DNA from: Quillaja saponaria
Lineage: Eukaryota > Streptophyta > Magnoliopsida > Fabales > Quillajaceae
Direction of reading: 5' to 3'
Assembly: GCA_029379385.1 (NCBI GenBank)
Contig: CM055612.1
Span: forward strand, 13,826,001-13,890,000
DNA length: 64,000 bases
Made by a program: the position numbers and the translations under genes. Shown in pieces: positions 35,203-46,673 of this stretch. How positions within the stretch are numbered: the first letter of the stretch is position 1; every line of letters begins with the position of its first letter. The notes under the pieces were generated by a model. That model was not told where the DNA came from. It saw only the letters and a list, made by a program, of their open reading frames with translations, and made no database searches.

Positions 35203-35853
35203 TCAAGCGGGAGCATATATATTATATGTTCCAAGCTTGTTACAAATATATCGAAGACGAGCACCTCCCAGAGACTTAGTAAACAAATCTGCTAATTGAT
35301 CTTCAGACTTCACATATGTAGTTTTAATTGTATTATCCATAAGTTTTTTCCGAACAAAATGACAGTCAACTTCTATATGCTTTGTTCGCTCATGAAAAAC
35401 GAGATTCGAAGCTATATGCAATGCAGCCTGGTTACAAATAAGCTCCATAGGCTGAGAATGTGTAAATCAACAAGTTTTTCAACCAAATCATCTCCGCAGT
35501 AGTTTGAGTCATAGCTCTATACTCCGACTCAGCACTAGATCTCGAAACAACAGTCTAATTCTTACTTTTCCAAAAAACAAGATTTCTTCCCAAAAAGACA
35601 CAATAACCTATAGTGGATCTCTTGACAAATGGACAACTAGCCCTAATTTGCATCACTGTATCCCTGAATCGAAGTGGAATCTTAGTGTTGAACCAAAGCG
35701 TGACCACGAACCAAAGTATGACCATGATTCTTATATATTAACCCCTTACCAGGTGCAGTTTTGAGATATCTTAGAATACATATAACTGCATTCCAGTGAG
35801 AAAGTTCGAGGTTGAGTCATAAATTGACTAACCATACTAGCTGCAAAAGAATG
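35203..35853 (-). pseudogene. Copia C RNase H
   Basis: The C-terminal part, [30 protein letters not shown] and [14 protein letters not shown], is open at 35203-35448. The upstream part of RNase H is decayed at 35450-35850. Confidence 0.82.
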
Positions 35854-36720
35854 TCAGGTCAGGGTCACTGTCAGATAATTCAGCTTTTCCACTAGACGTC
35901 TATATTGTTCAGGATATGTTAATAGCTCTCCGTTATCTGGTACACGTTTAGTGTTTGGATCCATTGGAGTATTAACAGGCTTTGACCCCAGCATACCTGT
36001 ATCACTCAATAAATCAAGACAATATTTTCTTTGAGAAAGACAAATACCTTGTCGTGATCTAGCAATCTTAATACTCAAGAAGTATTTTAACTGTCCCAAA
36101 TCCTTAGTTTGGAATGTGGACTGCAAGAAAGATTTCAAACTTTGAATTCCCTGACTGTCATCACCTGTAATGACAATATCATCAATATACACAATTAATA
36201 ATATTCTTCTAGTAGATGAATGACGGTAGAAAACAGAATGATCCACTTTACAACTCTAAAGATCGAAGCTCAGCACCACTTCACTAAACCTACCAAACCA
36301 AGCTCTAGGAGATTGCTTCAAACCATACAAAGATTTCTTCAGCTTACAAACCAAGCCAGACTCCCCCTGAGCAACATAACCTGAAGGTTGCTCCATAAAA
36401 ACCTCTTCATCAAGGTCACCATGTAAAAATTCATTTTTGATATCTAATTGATGTAGTGGCCAATTAAAGATGGCTGCAAGAGAGATAAAGACTTTGACTG
36501 AAATAATTTTAGCAACAGGAGAAAAAGTCTCAGAGTAATCTATACCACATACCTGAGTATAACCTTTAGCTACCAAATGAGCTTTCAATCGGTCAACAGA
36601 GCCATCAGGATGAACCTTCACAGTAAACACCCAACGACAACTAACAATAGACTTACCCAAGGGGAGTTTCACAAGTTCCTAGGTATCATTGTCCTTTAAA
36701 GCTCGCATCTCTTCATCCAT
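35854..36720 (-). pseudogene. Copia C reverse transcriptase
   Basis: LPLGKSIVSCRWVFTVK, KAHLVAKGYTQVCGIDY, SETFSPVAKI, HQLDIKNEFLHGDLDEEV (first Asp), GLKQSPRAWFGRF and LLIVYIDDIVITGDD (catalytic DD) are visible in two frames (36256-36672 and 35854-36246), which a stop near 36250 separates. The enzyme is otherwise nearly complete. Confidence 0.9.
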
Positions 36721-36959
36721 GGCATCTTTCCACCTAGAATGTTTTAAAGCTTCAGACACAGAGTTAGGAACAGAAACACCAGATAATCAAGTGACAAAAG
36801 AATAATACGAAGGAGACAAATGATCATAGGAAACAAAATTTGAAATGGGATAGGCAGTAGTAGGATAAGCATAAACAGAAGGACATGTACGTTTACCTTT
36901 TTGAATGGCAAGAGGAAGATCAGAGTCAGGAGGAGCTGGATCCGAAAGCAAAGAAGCAA

Positions 36960-38510
36960 CTGGTGGAGCAGCTAGAATTTGTCGGATTACTTTTGTCTAC
37001 TTGGCGTCGAGTGTAAATCTACAAATTAGGACGAGATAGACGGACCAAAAGGACTTAAAGGACGCTCAGTAGACAATGGAAGAGGGACAAGTAATGGAAG
37101 AACTGTTTCGACTTCTGAAGTGTCACGTGAGTCAGTGTAGAATAAGGTAGATTCAAAAAAGGTAACATCCGCACAAACAAAAAAAGATTCAACGAAAGAC
37201 TATAACATCTATACCCTTTTTGTGTACAAGTGTACCCTAAGAAAATACATTTAATAGAATGAGGATATAGTTTATCAATACCCTGAGAGAGTTGATGCTA
37301 AATGATACACAACCAAAAATGCGAGGGGGTAAGAAAAACATAGAAGCCTCTGGAAAAAGTACAGAAAATGGAATTTTGTCATGAAGAACTGATGATGGCA
37401 TTCTATTTATGAGATAACAAGCCGTAAGAACTGCATCACTCCAAAATATTTTTGGAACATTCATTTGACATAATAAAGTACGAGTAGTGTACTATAAGAT
37501 GACTATTCTTTCTCTCGGCCACCCCATTTTGTTGTGAAGTGTGTGAGCAAGAAGATTGATAAATTATTCCTGAAGCAGTCATAAATGTGTTAAATGGAGC
37601 AGTAGGATATTCTCTAGCATTGTCATTACGAAGTATACGAATAGGAATATTAAAGTGAGTTTTAATTTCAAAACAAAAGGCACTGAAAATCAAAAACAGT
37701 TTAGAACTTTCTTTCATTAAATAAAGCCAAGTCATTCTTGAAAAATCATCCATAAATGTAACAACATACTAATAACCTAACTTTGAAGTGACACGACTCG
37801 GACCGCATACATCTGAATGAACTAACATAAATGGACTCTCAACTGTTTTATTAATGCGGGAAGCAAAAGGAACACGAATGTGCTTACCCAATTGACACGA
37901 CTCACATTCTAAAGAAGATAAATGATTTAAACTAGGAACTAACTTCTTGAGCTTTTCCAAAGTGGGATGACCAAGGCGACAATGGATCTGAAGTGGTGTA
38001 ACAATGACAGAACAAGCTGTAGGAGATGGAAATGGATCAAAGTAATAGAGTCCGGCAGATTCATGTCCTCTTCCAATTGTCTTCCTTGTCTTCAAATCCT
38101 GAAGTACAACATAATCAGAACCAAAAAGGATAGAGTAATTTAAACTTTAAGTGAGTTTACTAACAGACATAAGATTAAGATAAAGTGGGAATATATAAAA
38201 TAGATAATATAGAAAGTCCAGGACTAGGTTCTGCAGTTCTATTCCACTGACTACAGTAGTAGAACCATTTGCTAAAATAACATGAGATGATTGTGAATCT
38301 TGTAGGTTAGTAAAAAGACTAGATGTACCTGTCATGTGATCAGTGGCCCCAGAGTCAAGAATCCAAGGCCTTAAGGCTGAAGAACTAGAAAAATAAACTG
38401 TTGAATTACCTAACTGGGTAAGAGATGCAGTGGGAAGAGATGCTTGCTGTGCAGACTGTAACTGAAGTAACTTAGAATACTCCTCCTGTGAGATAGAAAC
38501 ATTGCTAGAA
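36960..38510 (-). pseudogene. Copia C protease and integrase
   Basis: Protease: PWILDSGATDHMTGTSSLF (intact DSG) near 38320-38370, and VILANGSTTVVSGI. Pre-integrase: HCRLGHPTLEKLKKLVPSL and CESCQLGKHIRVPF. Core: MLVHSDVCGPSRV (first Asp), VTFMDDFSRMTWLYLM, ILRNDNAREY (second Asp) and HTSQQNGVAERKN (catalytic Glu). The tail has NVPKIFWSDAVLTACYLINRMPS. Stops and frameshifts lie near 38147, 37765 and 37460. Confidence 0.88.
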
Positions 38511-39356
38511 GTCTTGGGTTATGAGAAAGTATATGCATTATTTGCAACTTTAGGAGGCTCACCATTCAACTTCAAACAATACTTACAAGTGTGATTATCT
38601 CGACCACAATAAGTGCAATGACGACTTCCACGTCCTCCACTGGCCTTCTCGGCCTCCTTAGCCTCCACGGCCTCCTCTACCTCCACGGCCACCTCTAGTA
38701 CCACCAGGCCAAGTCCCATCATGCAACTAAGAAGACTGAATAACAAGAGCATATTTATCATGACTAGCATCAGTATCATGTGAGTATTGAGATACCTGAC
38801 GATAAACTTCGACAAGAGAGGGAAGAGAAGCTCCTTTAAGAATCTGTGCCTTAACAGGCTCATAATCAGATTTAAGTCTAGCCAAAAAATTGAGAACCAT
38901 AAGTTGTTCACGTTATTCCTTTTGTTTTGCTATATCAGATGACAAAGGTTGAACAATATTGAGTTCATCATAAACTTGTTGTATAGAACCAAAATAGTCA
39001 GAGAGAGAACCAAGTTGTTTAGCCTGAAAAAGACTACGAGAGACATCATACAAATGAGTCAAATTACTACAATACATTGTCTTCACAAAATTTCATATTT
39101 CTTTGACAGTACGATGGGAACACACATCAGCAATTTGAGGTTCCATTGAGTTCCATAAAAGAGAAATAATTTGGTTATCAACCTTCTTCCAAGCCTTAAC
39201 CTTTTCAGTACCCTCCTTAGGAGGTTCAGATGTAAGATGGTTTTCATACCCTTGACTAATCAAATAAATCTCAACAGCTCTAGACCATTACAAGTAATTA
39301 CTGTTATTCAACTTTCGAGTAGTAATTTGTGGAGGTAATGTAGATTTAGAATTCAT
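38511..39356 (-). pseudogene. Copia C gag
   Basis: ATG at 39356 (minus strand). It reads LPPQITTRKLNNSNYL, VEIYLISQGYENHLT and NQIISLLWNSMEPQI, then a Gly/Arg-rich run (GGRGGRGGRGG), and a knuckle CTYCGRDNHTCKYC near 38590-38640 (the usual CX2CX4HX4C with CKYC ending). Stops appear near 39290 and 39090, with frame changes near 38700. Confidence 0.85.
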
Positions 39357-40000
39357 ATTTCCAATAAAAGAAATAAAGTAGTGCCACAATAAACAGCCGT
39401 CGAGATAAAATAGTCAAAAACAATGATCACAACCCGTAATCAATTAGAAAATTCCTTTGTAAATTGCGTACTAGGGAAGAGTAAGCTAAGAATCTCCCAA
39501 AAATACATCAAAAATGCATAGAAAACATACCGAATCAAAGTAGAAACTGATATGGGGCTGCTGAAGCCAGATCATAGAAGAAATACCTAAAAAAAAAATC
39601 ACATCACACGCGCCATACACGCCCAAAAATACACCTCAAGCGCCAAAGACACTCTCTGCGACTGGACCTCACGCGCTCACGCCCTTTCACGCTCCCTCAC
39701 GTGCTAACACACTCTTCTATGCGTATAACTCGTGCGCACGAGCCTGCACGTGCCTTCCTCCTGTGATGCGGGTGGTTCTCATGCGCCACCCACTGTAATT
39801 GCATGTAGGAGCGCGTGAGAAGTCACCTTCCAGCGTTCTTCCTGCAGTGGTGGATGGCCGAAATATGAGCCAGATAGTAGACTTCTAAGATGGGCAGCAG
39901 CTCTTTATGATAATTTTCTAATTTTTCGGTCACCGGAAAATTATGGGTGCTATGGTTTAATATAAAGGTTAGGGTTTTGGACCAAATTGCTCTGATACCA

Positions 40001-40170
40001 TGTAAATAGGTATAAGAGAAAGGGTTGTAGCTTGAATGAATCAAATGCTACATCCATAGATTTTATTTATAATAAAAGAGAGTAAGGAAAGTACCACATA
40101 CAACCAATGTGGGACTAATAACAACATAAACTATTCTAACAATCAATGTGGGACATAAACTATTCTAACA
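40001..40170 (-). repeat. 5' LTR of copia C
   Basis: 170 bp, alignable with 35026-35195 with about seven substitutions and no indels seen. Confidence 0.95.
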
Positions 40171-41500
40171 GTAACGTAAAATTTCTGCATAATGTTTACT
40201 TCATTCCTTCCCTGGCTCATAATTTGCTCATTGTGGGACAACTAATGGCTTGTGCTTACTTTATATTATTTGATGATAGTGCTTGTGTGATTAAGGATAA
40301 GAAGTCAGGTTAGATTATGGCTAGTGTTTGTATGGAAAAAAAATATGATGTTTCTTTTTGAAGTTGCTGATGTTGAAGCAAAGCTCTTATTACAAGTGAG
40401 CAGAATGCTACAAATCTATGGCACCTGCGGTATGGGCATCTAAATATGAGAGGTTTGAAGTTATTGAGTCAAACAGGTATGGTTCATGTTTGCCTTATAA
40501 TAATACATTTGATGAATTATGTGAGGGTTGCATTTATGGGAAGCAATGCAAAAAATCTTTTTCTAATGGAAAGGCTTGGAAGGCTTCTAAGTGTATTGAG
40601 TTAGTCGCCTAGTCCATGATGATTTGTGTGGGCCTATGACGAATGAATTATTTGGGGAGAGTAGATATTTTTTGCTTTTTACTGATGATTATAATTGAAT
40701 GAGTTGGGTGCTTTTTCGACAAGTCTGAAGCATTTGAGCAAGTTTAAGAAACTCAAGGCTAAAGCATTTGTACAGTTTAAGTAATTCAAGGCAAGTGTCG
40801 AGAAGCAAAGTGGTAACTATATCAAAGTTCTTAGCACTGATAGGGGTGAAGAATTTAAATCTAATGAATCTGATGCTTGTAGAGGAAAATGGAATTCACA
40901 GGGAACTGACTGCATCATACACGCTATAACAAAATGGAATTGCTGAAAGAATGAACCGAACAGTTGTTGAGATGGCTAGAAGCATGTTTAAGGCCAAGAG
41001 TCTTCGATATCAGTTTTGGGCAGAAGAGGTGGGCACTGCTGTGTACTTAAGGAATACATCACTAACAAGAGCAGTATTAATCAAACACCATATGAAGCTT
41101 GGAATGGTAAGAAGCCATCGGTAAGTCATTTAAAGATTTTTGGATGTATAGCATATGCTTTGATTAATTCACAAGCTCAGTCATAAGCTTGATGAGAAGT
41201 CTAAAAAATGTATTTTTCTTGGATACTGCTCTCACTCTGCATATCGTCTATAAAATCCAATAAATGGCAAAGTGATTGTTAGTATAAATGTGATATTTAA
41301 TGAAGATGTAAGTTGAGTTTTTAGTGATGATGGTAGAATTGAAGCACCAAGAAGAAATTTCTATAGAAAAAGATAGTGTAACAGTAGATCCAACACCTGT
41401 AAACTCAACAATTTCATCTCCTATGACAAACAGCAGTACCATCTCAACTTCCTCTGATGAAACTCCCCCAAGTCAGTTTATATCATTGAGAGAGATTTAT
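40171..41500 (+). pseudogene. Copia B protease end and integrase
   Basis: It resumes copia B after copia C: VKFLHNVYFIPSLAHNLL (protease end), NLWHLRYGHLNMRGLKLLS (pre-integrase), CEGCIYGKQCKKSF, LCGPMTNELFGESRYF, and NQTPYEAWNGKKPSVSHLKIFGCIAYAL at the end. Heavy frameshifting occurs between about 40600 and 41080. Confidence 0.85.
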
Positions 41501-41529
41501 GAGACTTGTACATTTGCTTTGTTTGCCTG

Positions 41530-42270
41530 AGGCCCACATATTTTGAAGAAGCAGCTGAACATAAAGAATTGTGTGAAACAATGAAAGAGCATATAATGGC
41601 GATTCAAAAAAATGAGACACGGGAACTTGTGGATCTGCCAGAAGGAAAGAATGTCATTGGCTTGAAATGGGTATTTAAGACAAAATACCGCGCTGATGGG
41701 ATTGTTCAAAGGCATAAGGCTTGTTTAGTAGTTAAAGGGTATTCACAAGAAGGTATTGATTTCGAAGAAACCTTCTCACCTATTGCTCGATTTGAATCTG
41801 TAAGAGTTATCTTAGCCCTTGCTGCTCAACTTGAATTGCCTATTTATCAATTTGATGAGAAGTTTGCTTTTTTGAATGGTGATTTGAAAGAAGTTTATGT
41901 TTCTCAAGCTGAAGGCTTTATAGTTAATGGCAAGGAAGATAAGGTCTACAGGTTAAAGAGATTTTTGTACATGTTGAAACAGGCCCCATGGGCATGGTAC
42001 AGCAAGATTGATTCATTTTTTCTTGAAAACAGATTTGCAAGGAGTGAAAATGAGCCTATACTTTATTTGAGAAAACAAGGTACATATGGTTTTCTTATAG
42101 TATGCCTTTATGTTGATGACATAATATATTTGGGGTCTTCTCATTCTTTGGTAGTAGAATTCCAAGATAGTATGATGAAGAAGTTTGAAATGGAAGATTT
42201 GGGTATGCTGCATTACTTTCTTGGTTTAGAAATTAAGCAACTTGAAGATGGAGTTTTTGTGTGACAAATA
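41530..42270 (+). pseudogene. Copia B reverse transcriptase
   Basis: It is open for about 250 residues: LKWVFKTKYRADG, EETFSPIARFESVR, YQFDEKFAFLNGDLKEVY (motif Asp replaced: family D-V-K reads D-E-K, first Asp kept), LKQAPWAWYSK (R changed to W) and CLYVDDIIYLGS (catalytic DD). A stop at 42264 cuts it before the thumb. This is the best-preserved ORF of element B. Confidence 0.88.
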
Positions 42271-42365
42271 AAATATGCTACAGATTTGGTAAAAAAGGTT
42301 CAATATGTTCAATTACAAGACAACAACAACTCCTATGAATGTGAACGGAAAGCTCCAGCCACAAG

Positions 42366-43044
42366 ATGGTACTTGCAGTTGATGATAAGATTTTCAAAAG
42401 TATAGTTGGTGGTTTGATTTATTTGACTCACACTTGGCCCAATATCTCTTTTTCTGTTGGCGTTGTCTCAAGGTTTATGCATTCTCCCACAAGGTACCAT
42501 CTTGGAGCAACCAAGAAAATCATGCGGTATTTTGCTAGAATAATAGATTTTGGGATATGGTATTCTCATGTGTCTAATTTTTGGATTCACTGATAGTGAT
42601 TGGGCAAGGTGTATTTAAGATAGAAAAAGTACTTTGGGAAGTGTGTTTATTCTCTGCTCAGGTGTTGTCTCATGGAGTTTAAAGAAACAAGCAACAATAG
42701 CTTTATCATTAACAGAGGCAAAGTATATTGCTACAACTTCTTCAGCATGCCAAGCACTTTGGCTGAGGTTACTTGCAAACCTTCATAAGGAGCAACAGAG
42801 ATCTGGCGTGACAATAAAGCCACGATTGCAATGACAAAAAATCAAGTCCACTATGGGAGGACCCAGCATATGGACATTCGGCATCACTTCATTCGTGAGT
42901 TGGTAGCAGGAGAGATGGTTACATTGAGGTACTGTAATACGAATGAGTAGATGGCTAATACTCTGACTAAGCCACTTCCTGTTTAGAAGCATGTTTACTT
43001 TAGAAGCCAACTTGGAGTATCTAACTTCGAATCAAGAGAGGCCG
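42366..43044 (+). pseudogene. Copia B RNase H
   Basis: GGLIYLTHTWPNISFSVG, then GFTDSDWARC around 42586 (frameshifted), CSGVVSWSLKKQATIALS, LTEAKYIATTSSACQALWL, then HMDIRHHFIRELV and TLTKPLP. Stops and frame changes lie near 42590, 42830 and 42950. Confidence 0.85.
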
Positions 43045-43272
43045 GTTGTTGACTTCTTCAAGTTAATGAGATTCCTGTTTCCTAGGAAGTCAAGGTTGTT
43101 GCAGAATAATCTTAAAGTGCTCAGTGGTCCATGTTTTATGGAGTTACTTGTTATGTGTAAGCTTATATATAGGCATACTCTATTCATCATTTTATTATCC
43201 AGAAATAAAAATTCAGTGCTATATTACTCTGTTACTTCCTTATTGTCTTCATCTTGTGCTCTTAATTCAACA
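43045..43272 (+). repeat. 3' LTR of copia B, first about 25 bp missing
   Basis: It aligns to the 5' LTR from TTGTTGACTTCTTCAAG to TTAATTCAACA and carries the TATATATAGG promoter-like stretch (about 43160) that the 5' copy lacks. Confidence 0.8.
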
Positions 43273-43277
43273 AACGT

Positions 43278-43639
43278 GGTGCGGTGGATCCTAACATGCA
43301 ATATCATATAGTATGTCTTTCATTTCTTAATTATTTCTCACACTGATCCCTTTTTACCACTATAAGGTACTTGATCTTTGGAGGAAGCTGCATAAACTTG
43401 TTTCTAATTTGATTTCCCCTTTCAATATAATTGGCATGGTATTAGTACTTCATTCTTAAATCAGAACCTAGATTTCAATAATTTAGCATCATATGAACAT
43501 TGCCTGAATCGAAAAATAATTTATGAAATCGATTAGTCACTGTGTCATTCCCTTCAATATATAAATAAGTGTTAAATTGTAGTGATTAAATCTTGACACA
43601 AGTCCTACATTCCTATTCATCTGTATTAGTGTGGGAACT
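43278..43639. other. Non-coding stretch, nothing recognised
   Basis: AT-rich spacer between copia B and the LINE relic. Confidence 0.5.
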
Positions 43640-44380
43640 TCAATGAAGTTGCAGATCAATTAGAAAAAATGGGAGAGATGCCTAGAGAGCAATGGCACTT
43701 GTTGCAGTTTAGATATTTTATTGATTTAGGAAATCTCATTGATTTAGGATTTCGGGGCTGGCTTTACACTTGGAATAATGGGTGGGAAAATGAAGGAAAT
43801 GTACAATGCCGCTTGGATTGATTACTGAAGTTAAAGATAAGGTAGTGACCATATTACAGAGTTACTTTCGATTGCCGAAATGGTTTTGTGACGAGATCAA
43901 TAACATAGTGGCAAAATTTTGGTGGAGTCAAAAGGATCATAAAAGAAAAATTCATTAGATTAGTTGGAAAAAGATGCGTCGAGACAAAGAATGATGTGGA
44001 TGATCTTCATTTCAAAGATCTTATTGCTTTTAATTTAGATCTCTTGGCCAATCAAGGACGGAGAATTTTGTGTAGTCCAAACTCACTACTTGCATGAGTG
44101 TAGATAGGTAAATACTTTCCTAACACTAACATACTTTATGAATTCTTCTGTTCCTACTAAAGAAAGCTTGGGTTGGCAAAGTATCTTAGAGGGAAGGAAG
44201 CTAGGCGTTGGAGCAAGGTGCTTACTTACAAGCTGGTTCAAACAGAATGATCAATATGCATTTGGATCGTTGGTTGCCTAAACCACCTCATTTTAAGCTT
44301 GATTTCTTTCTGAAAGTAACTACAAATCGGGTTTCGGATAAATAACTCTTTCGTCCAACTGCATGAGCTTGGAGTCTAGA
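43640..44380 (+). pseudogene. LINE (L1-type non-LTR retrotransposon) relic
   Basis: The plus strand first encodes the end of the endonuclease domain (FIDLGNLIDLGFRGWLYTWNN and NVQCRLD at about 43700-43820). It then jumps to the far end of the RT region (LPKWFCDEINNIVAKFWWSQK and ISWKKM at about 43880-43975, then LDLLANQGRRIL and GRKEARRWSKVL-like segments). The RT core between them is missing. Stops are frequent. Confidence 0.75.
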
Positions 44381-44652
44381 TGAGCTTCAAGAGAGTGAAA
44401 AGAAATAGAAATTTGATAAATACTCTTCCTATGATTATTTCTTTTGCAATATAGATTAAAATCATTCATGGTTGTGCACTTGAAATTTTACAAAATAAAA
44501 TTATGGCTCTTTGTTGTTGTTGTTGTTTTTTTTTTTTTTAAATATTTTTATAATGAACAAGTTTTTTCTTTTATGTCAATATTAAAAATATATGCATGGC
44601 GAAAAGAAAATTAGTTTTGAAAATTATTTTATAAGGTTAATTTATGAGTCAT

Positions 44653-44783
44653 ATAAATATGACTAAAGTACAACGTGTGTGACATGCAAACTAGTGTATG
44701 CATATATATATATATATAAATATGACTAAAGTACAACGTGTGTGACATGCAAACTAGTGTATGTATATATATATATATATATA
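44653..44783. repeat. 63-bp tandem repeat, two copies, with TA tracts
   Basis: ATAAATATGACTAAAGTACA to the TA run occurs at 44653-44715 and 44716-44778, almost identical. Confidence 0.92.
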
Positions 44784-45160
44784 AGAGCATCCTCGCATGC
44801 GCTCTCGCGCGTGCTCAAATGCATTTTTGTGGGGAAAAATGTGTAAAATTCTTTATAGAGTATATTTTTGTACCAGTTTATCAAGTTTTTGGAGGAACAC
44901 AACTCTATCAAGATATAAGTTCTTCACACTCGCGTGCATCCTTTATTAGAGTTCTCATATGTTTTTTTTCTTTTTTTTTAGGAAAATGTGTAAAAATAAA
45001 ATAAAATTCAGTACATACTCCTATGCCAACATGTCAAATTTTTAAGGGACGTTCTCCTTTATAAATGAATATGTGAGTTTGTTTTTTTAGTTAAATTAAC
45101 TTGCCTTGTCCTAGTTTTGTGATGAAGCAAGGTTATGTTAAATAAATATTTATATCTACT
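44784..45160. other. Non-coding stretch, nothing recognised
   Basis: AT-rich. It contains CGCATGCGCTCTCGCGCGTG (alternating purine-pyrimidine, about 44795-44814) and no supported gene. Confidence 0.45.
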
Positions 45161-45161
45161 T

Positions 45162-45565
45162 TTGAAAACCAATCAATTAGTGACAAGAGGAGAGGTTCAT
45201 TTGCTTATAAGGAGTGTAAAGCTCTATTGATACTCTTGAAAACAATCAATTGGTAATAAGAGGAGATGCTCATTTACTGATAAGTATTGTGAAGCCCTTT
45301 AGCCTTAGCAATGTGAGAATTCATACAATAACACCCCCCTCACGTGGACCATGGAGATCAAAATTATTGAGGTGGAGCTCATCAATTGTGGGCCAACCAA
45401 TCGTCAAGTGTGAACATAATAGGGTGACCCATCAATCGTGGGCCTAGTTTTGATATCATGTTCGAGCCTCACTCTTGAAAACTAATCAATTGGTGATAAG
45501 AGGAGATGCCCTTTTACTTATAAGTGTAAAATCCTCTAGCCTCAACAATGTGGGAGTTACACATT
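45162..45565. repeat. Three diverged copies of a 75-90 bp unit
   Basis: Units near 45162-45234, 45235-45326 and 45475-45565 share TGAAAACnAATCAATTGGTGAT, AAGAGGAGATG, and in the last two CTCTAGCCTnARCAATGTGRGA. It looks like a dispersed repeat fragment; origin unknown. Confidence 0.65.
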
Positions 45566-45599
45566 GGCATGTTTAAATAAATATCTATATCTATTCTCT

Positions 45600-46673
45600 T
45601 ATGTATGTCTCCCTTTGGTTTAGCTTTTAAAATAGCTTTTGGGTTTAAGTTTTTGTATAAAGTTGTATGGTAATAGAAATTTTATTTTTTAACCCTTACA
45701 GAAAAACATTTTTGAGCTTTTAAAGTCCTAAAAGATGCTAAAAGCTAAAGTTAGAAAAGAAGTTTTTTTCAAATAAAAAAAACTAGAGAAGCTCAAATGA
45801 ATTTTAATAATTATTATATTTGTCAAACTGATTTTTTTTAGTAATTTTAATACTCAATATTTTAAAAAATAAAGTAAAGTGAAGCAATTTTTTTATATCT
45901 CACAGTATTTTTACTTTAACTGATCTACACACTTTTGTAGGATTTTCATCATATTACTTAGTTTGATGAATTTGTGAGTCATTCCAAAGATGAGGGGTGT
46001 GGGTAAAAGAGGCATAAATAATGACTGTGAAATACTGAAGTTGTACTGCTAACCAAAATAAAAATAAAGCATTACAATTTAACTTGTATAAACTTGCCAA
46101 AAAAGTAAAGAGATAGTTCTATAAAATATTTACTTCAGACTTGATTTGAATATCATGGAGAGACAATATTATACGATTCACTAGTTCATTTTGTACTTCA
46201 AGCTAGTAACTTTGTCAAACATATGAGGAAGTACTGCACTTTCTGAAGATGATCATTTATCAAATGACAGGTTCCCTCATCTAGCAAGTAACTCTTTTTT
46301 TTTTTTTTTTTTTTTTTTCTTGAGATATGAATTCATTGAAAGAAGTCAAAAAATTAGAATTTGAAAAACTTGTTAAAATACAAAAGAAAAATGAAGCATT
46401 CAAAGAAAAGGGAGAAATAGGAAAAGAAGCATAATTACAACTTAAAATGAATCTATAAACATGAATCCAAAAATAAGTAAAAGCAAGATTGTCAAAACAC
46501 AAGTAGAGAAAGAAAACAGTCACAGAAAAAAGAGATACAGGAAAAGAAACATAATTAATTAATTATAACATAAAATGCATCTGTAAATTGAAAAATACAC
46601 AGTCATAATATTAAACTTTAACAACAACAATATAACCTAAAAACAAAAGGCATAAAAAATTATAAGTGTTTTC
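45600..46673. other. Non-coding stretch with long poly-T
   Basis: AT-rich. A run of about 29 T lies at 46290-46318. No gene is supported; the minus-strand frame at 46281-46523 begins inside the poly-T shadow. Confidence 0.5.

Larger units (their letters stand above)
35026..40170 (-). mobile_element. Ty1/copia retrotransposon C, inside copia B
   Basis: 5145 bp with 170-bp LTRs at both ends, the primer-binding site complement (GCTCTGATACCA, 39989-40000) and a purine tract complement (35196-35215). The target duplication GTAAC is at 35021-35025 and 40171-40175. The coding order on the minus strand is gag, protease, integrase, RT, RNase H. The LTRs differ at about 7 of 170 positions, so this is the youngest dated insertion in the window. 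Short LTRs and the protein style suggest an RE1-like (Ale/Retrofit-type) lineage, tentatively. Several stops and frameshifts make it non-autonomous. Confidence 0.96.
29531..43272 (+). mobile_element. Ty1/copia retrotransposon B, with two later elements nested inside
   Basis: The 5' LTR, primer-binding site, gag, protease, integrase, RT, RNase H and 3' LTR are all recognisable, in three blocks (29531-30479, 34677-35025, 40171-43272). The 5-bp flanks are AACGC (29526-29530) and AACGT (43273-43277), a target duplication with one transition. Subtracting the hAT and copia C inserts and their duplications leaves about 4.4 kb. The LTR start, TGTTGAAGAGTGATTCAAAG, resembles that of element A, so both belong to related families. 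All coding parts are decayed. Confidence 0.9.

Noticed and set aside
46281..46523. Minus-strand 80-codon frame ending in a Lys run
   Set aside because: It is generated by the poly-T tract, with no start context or motif.
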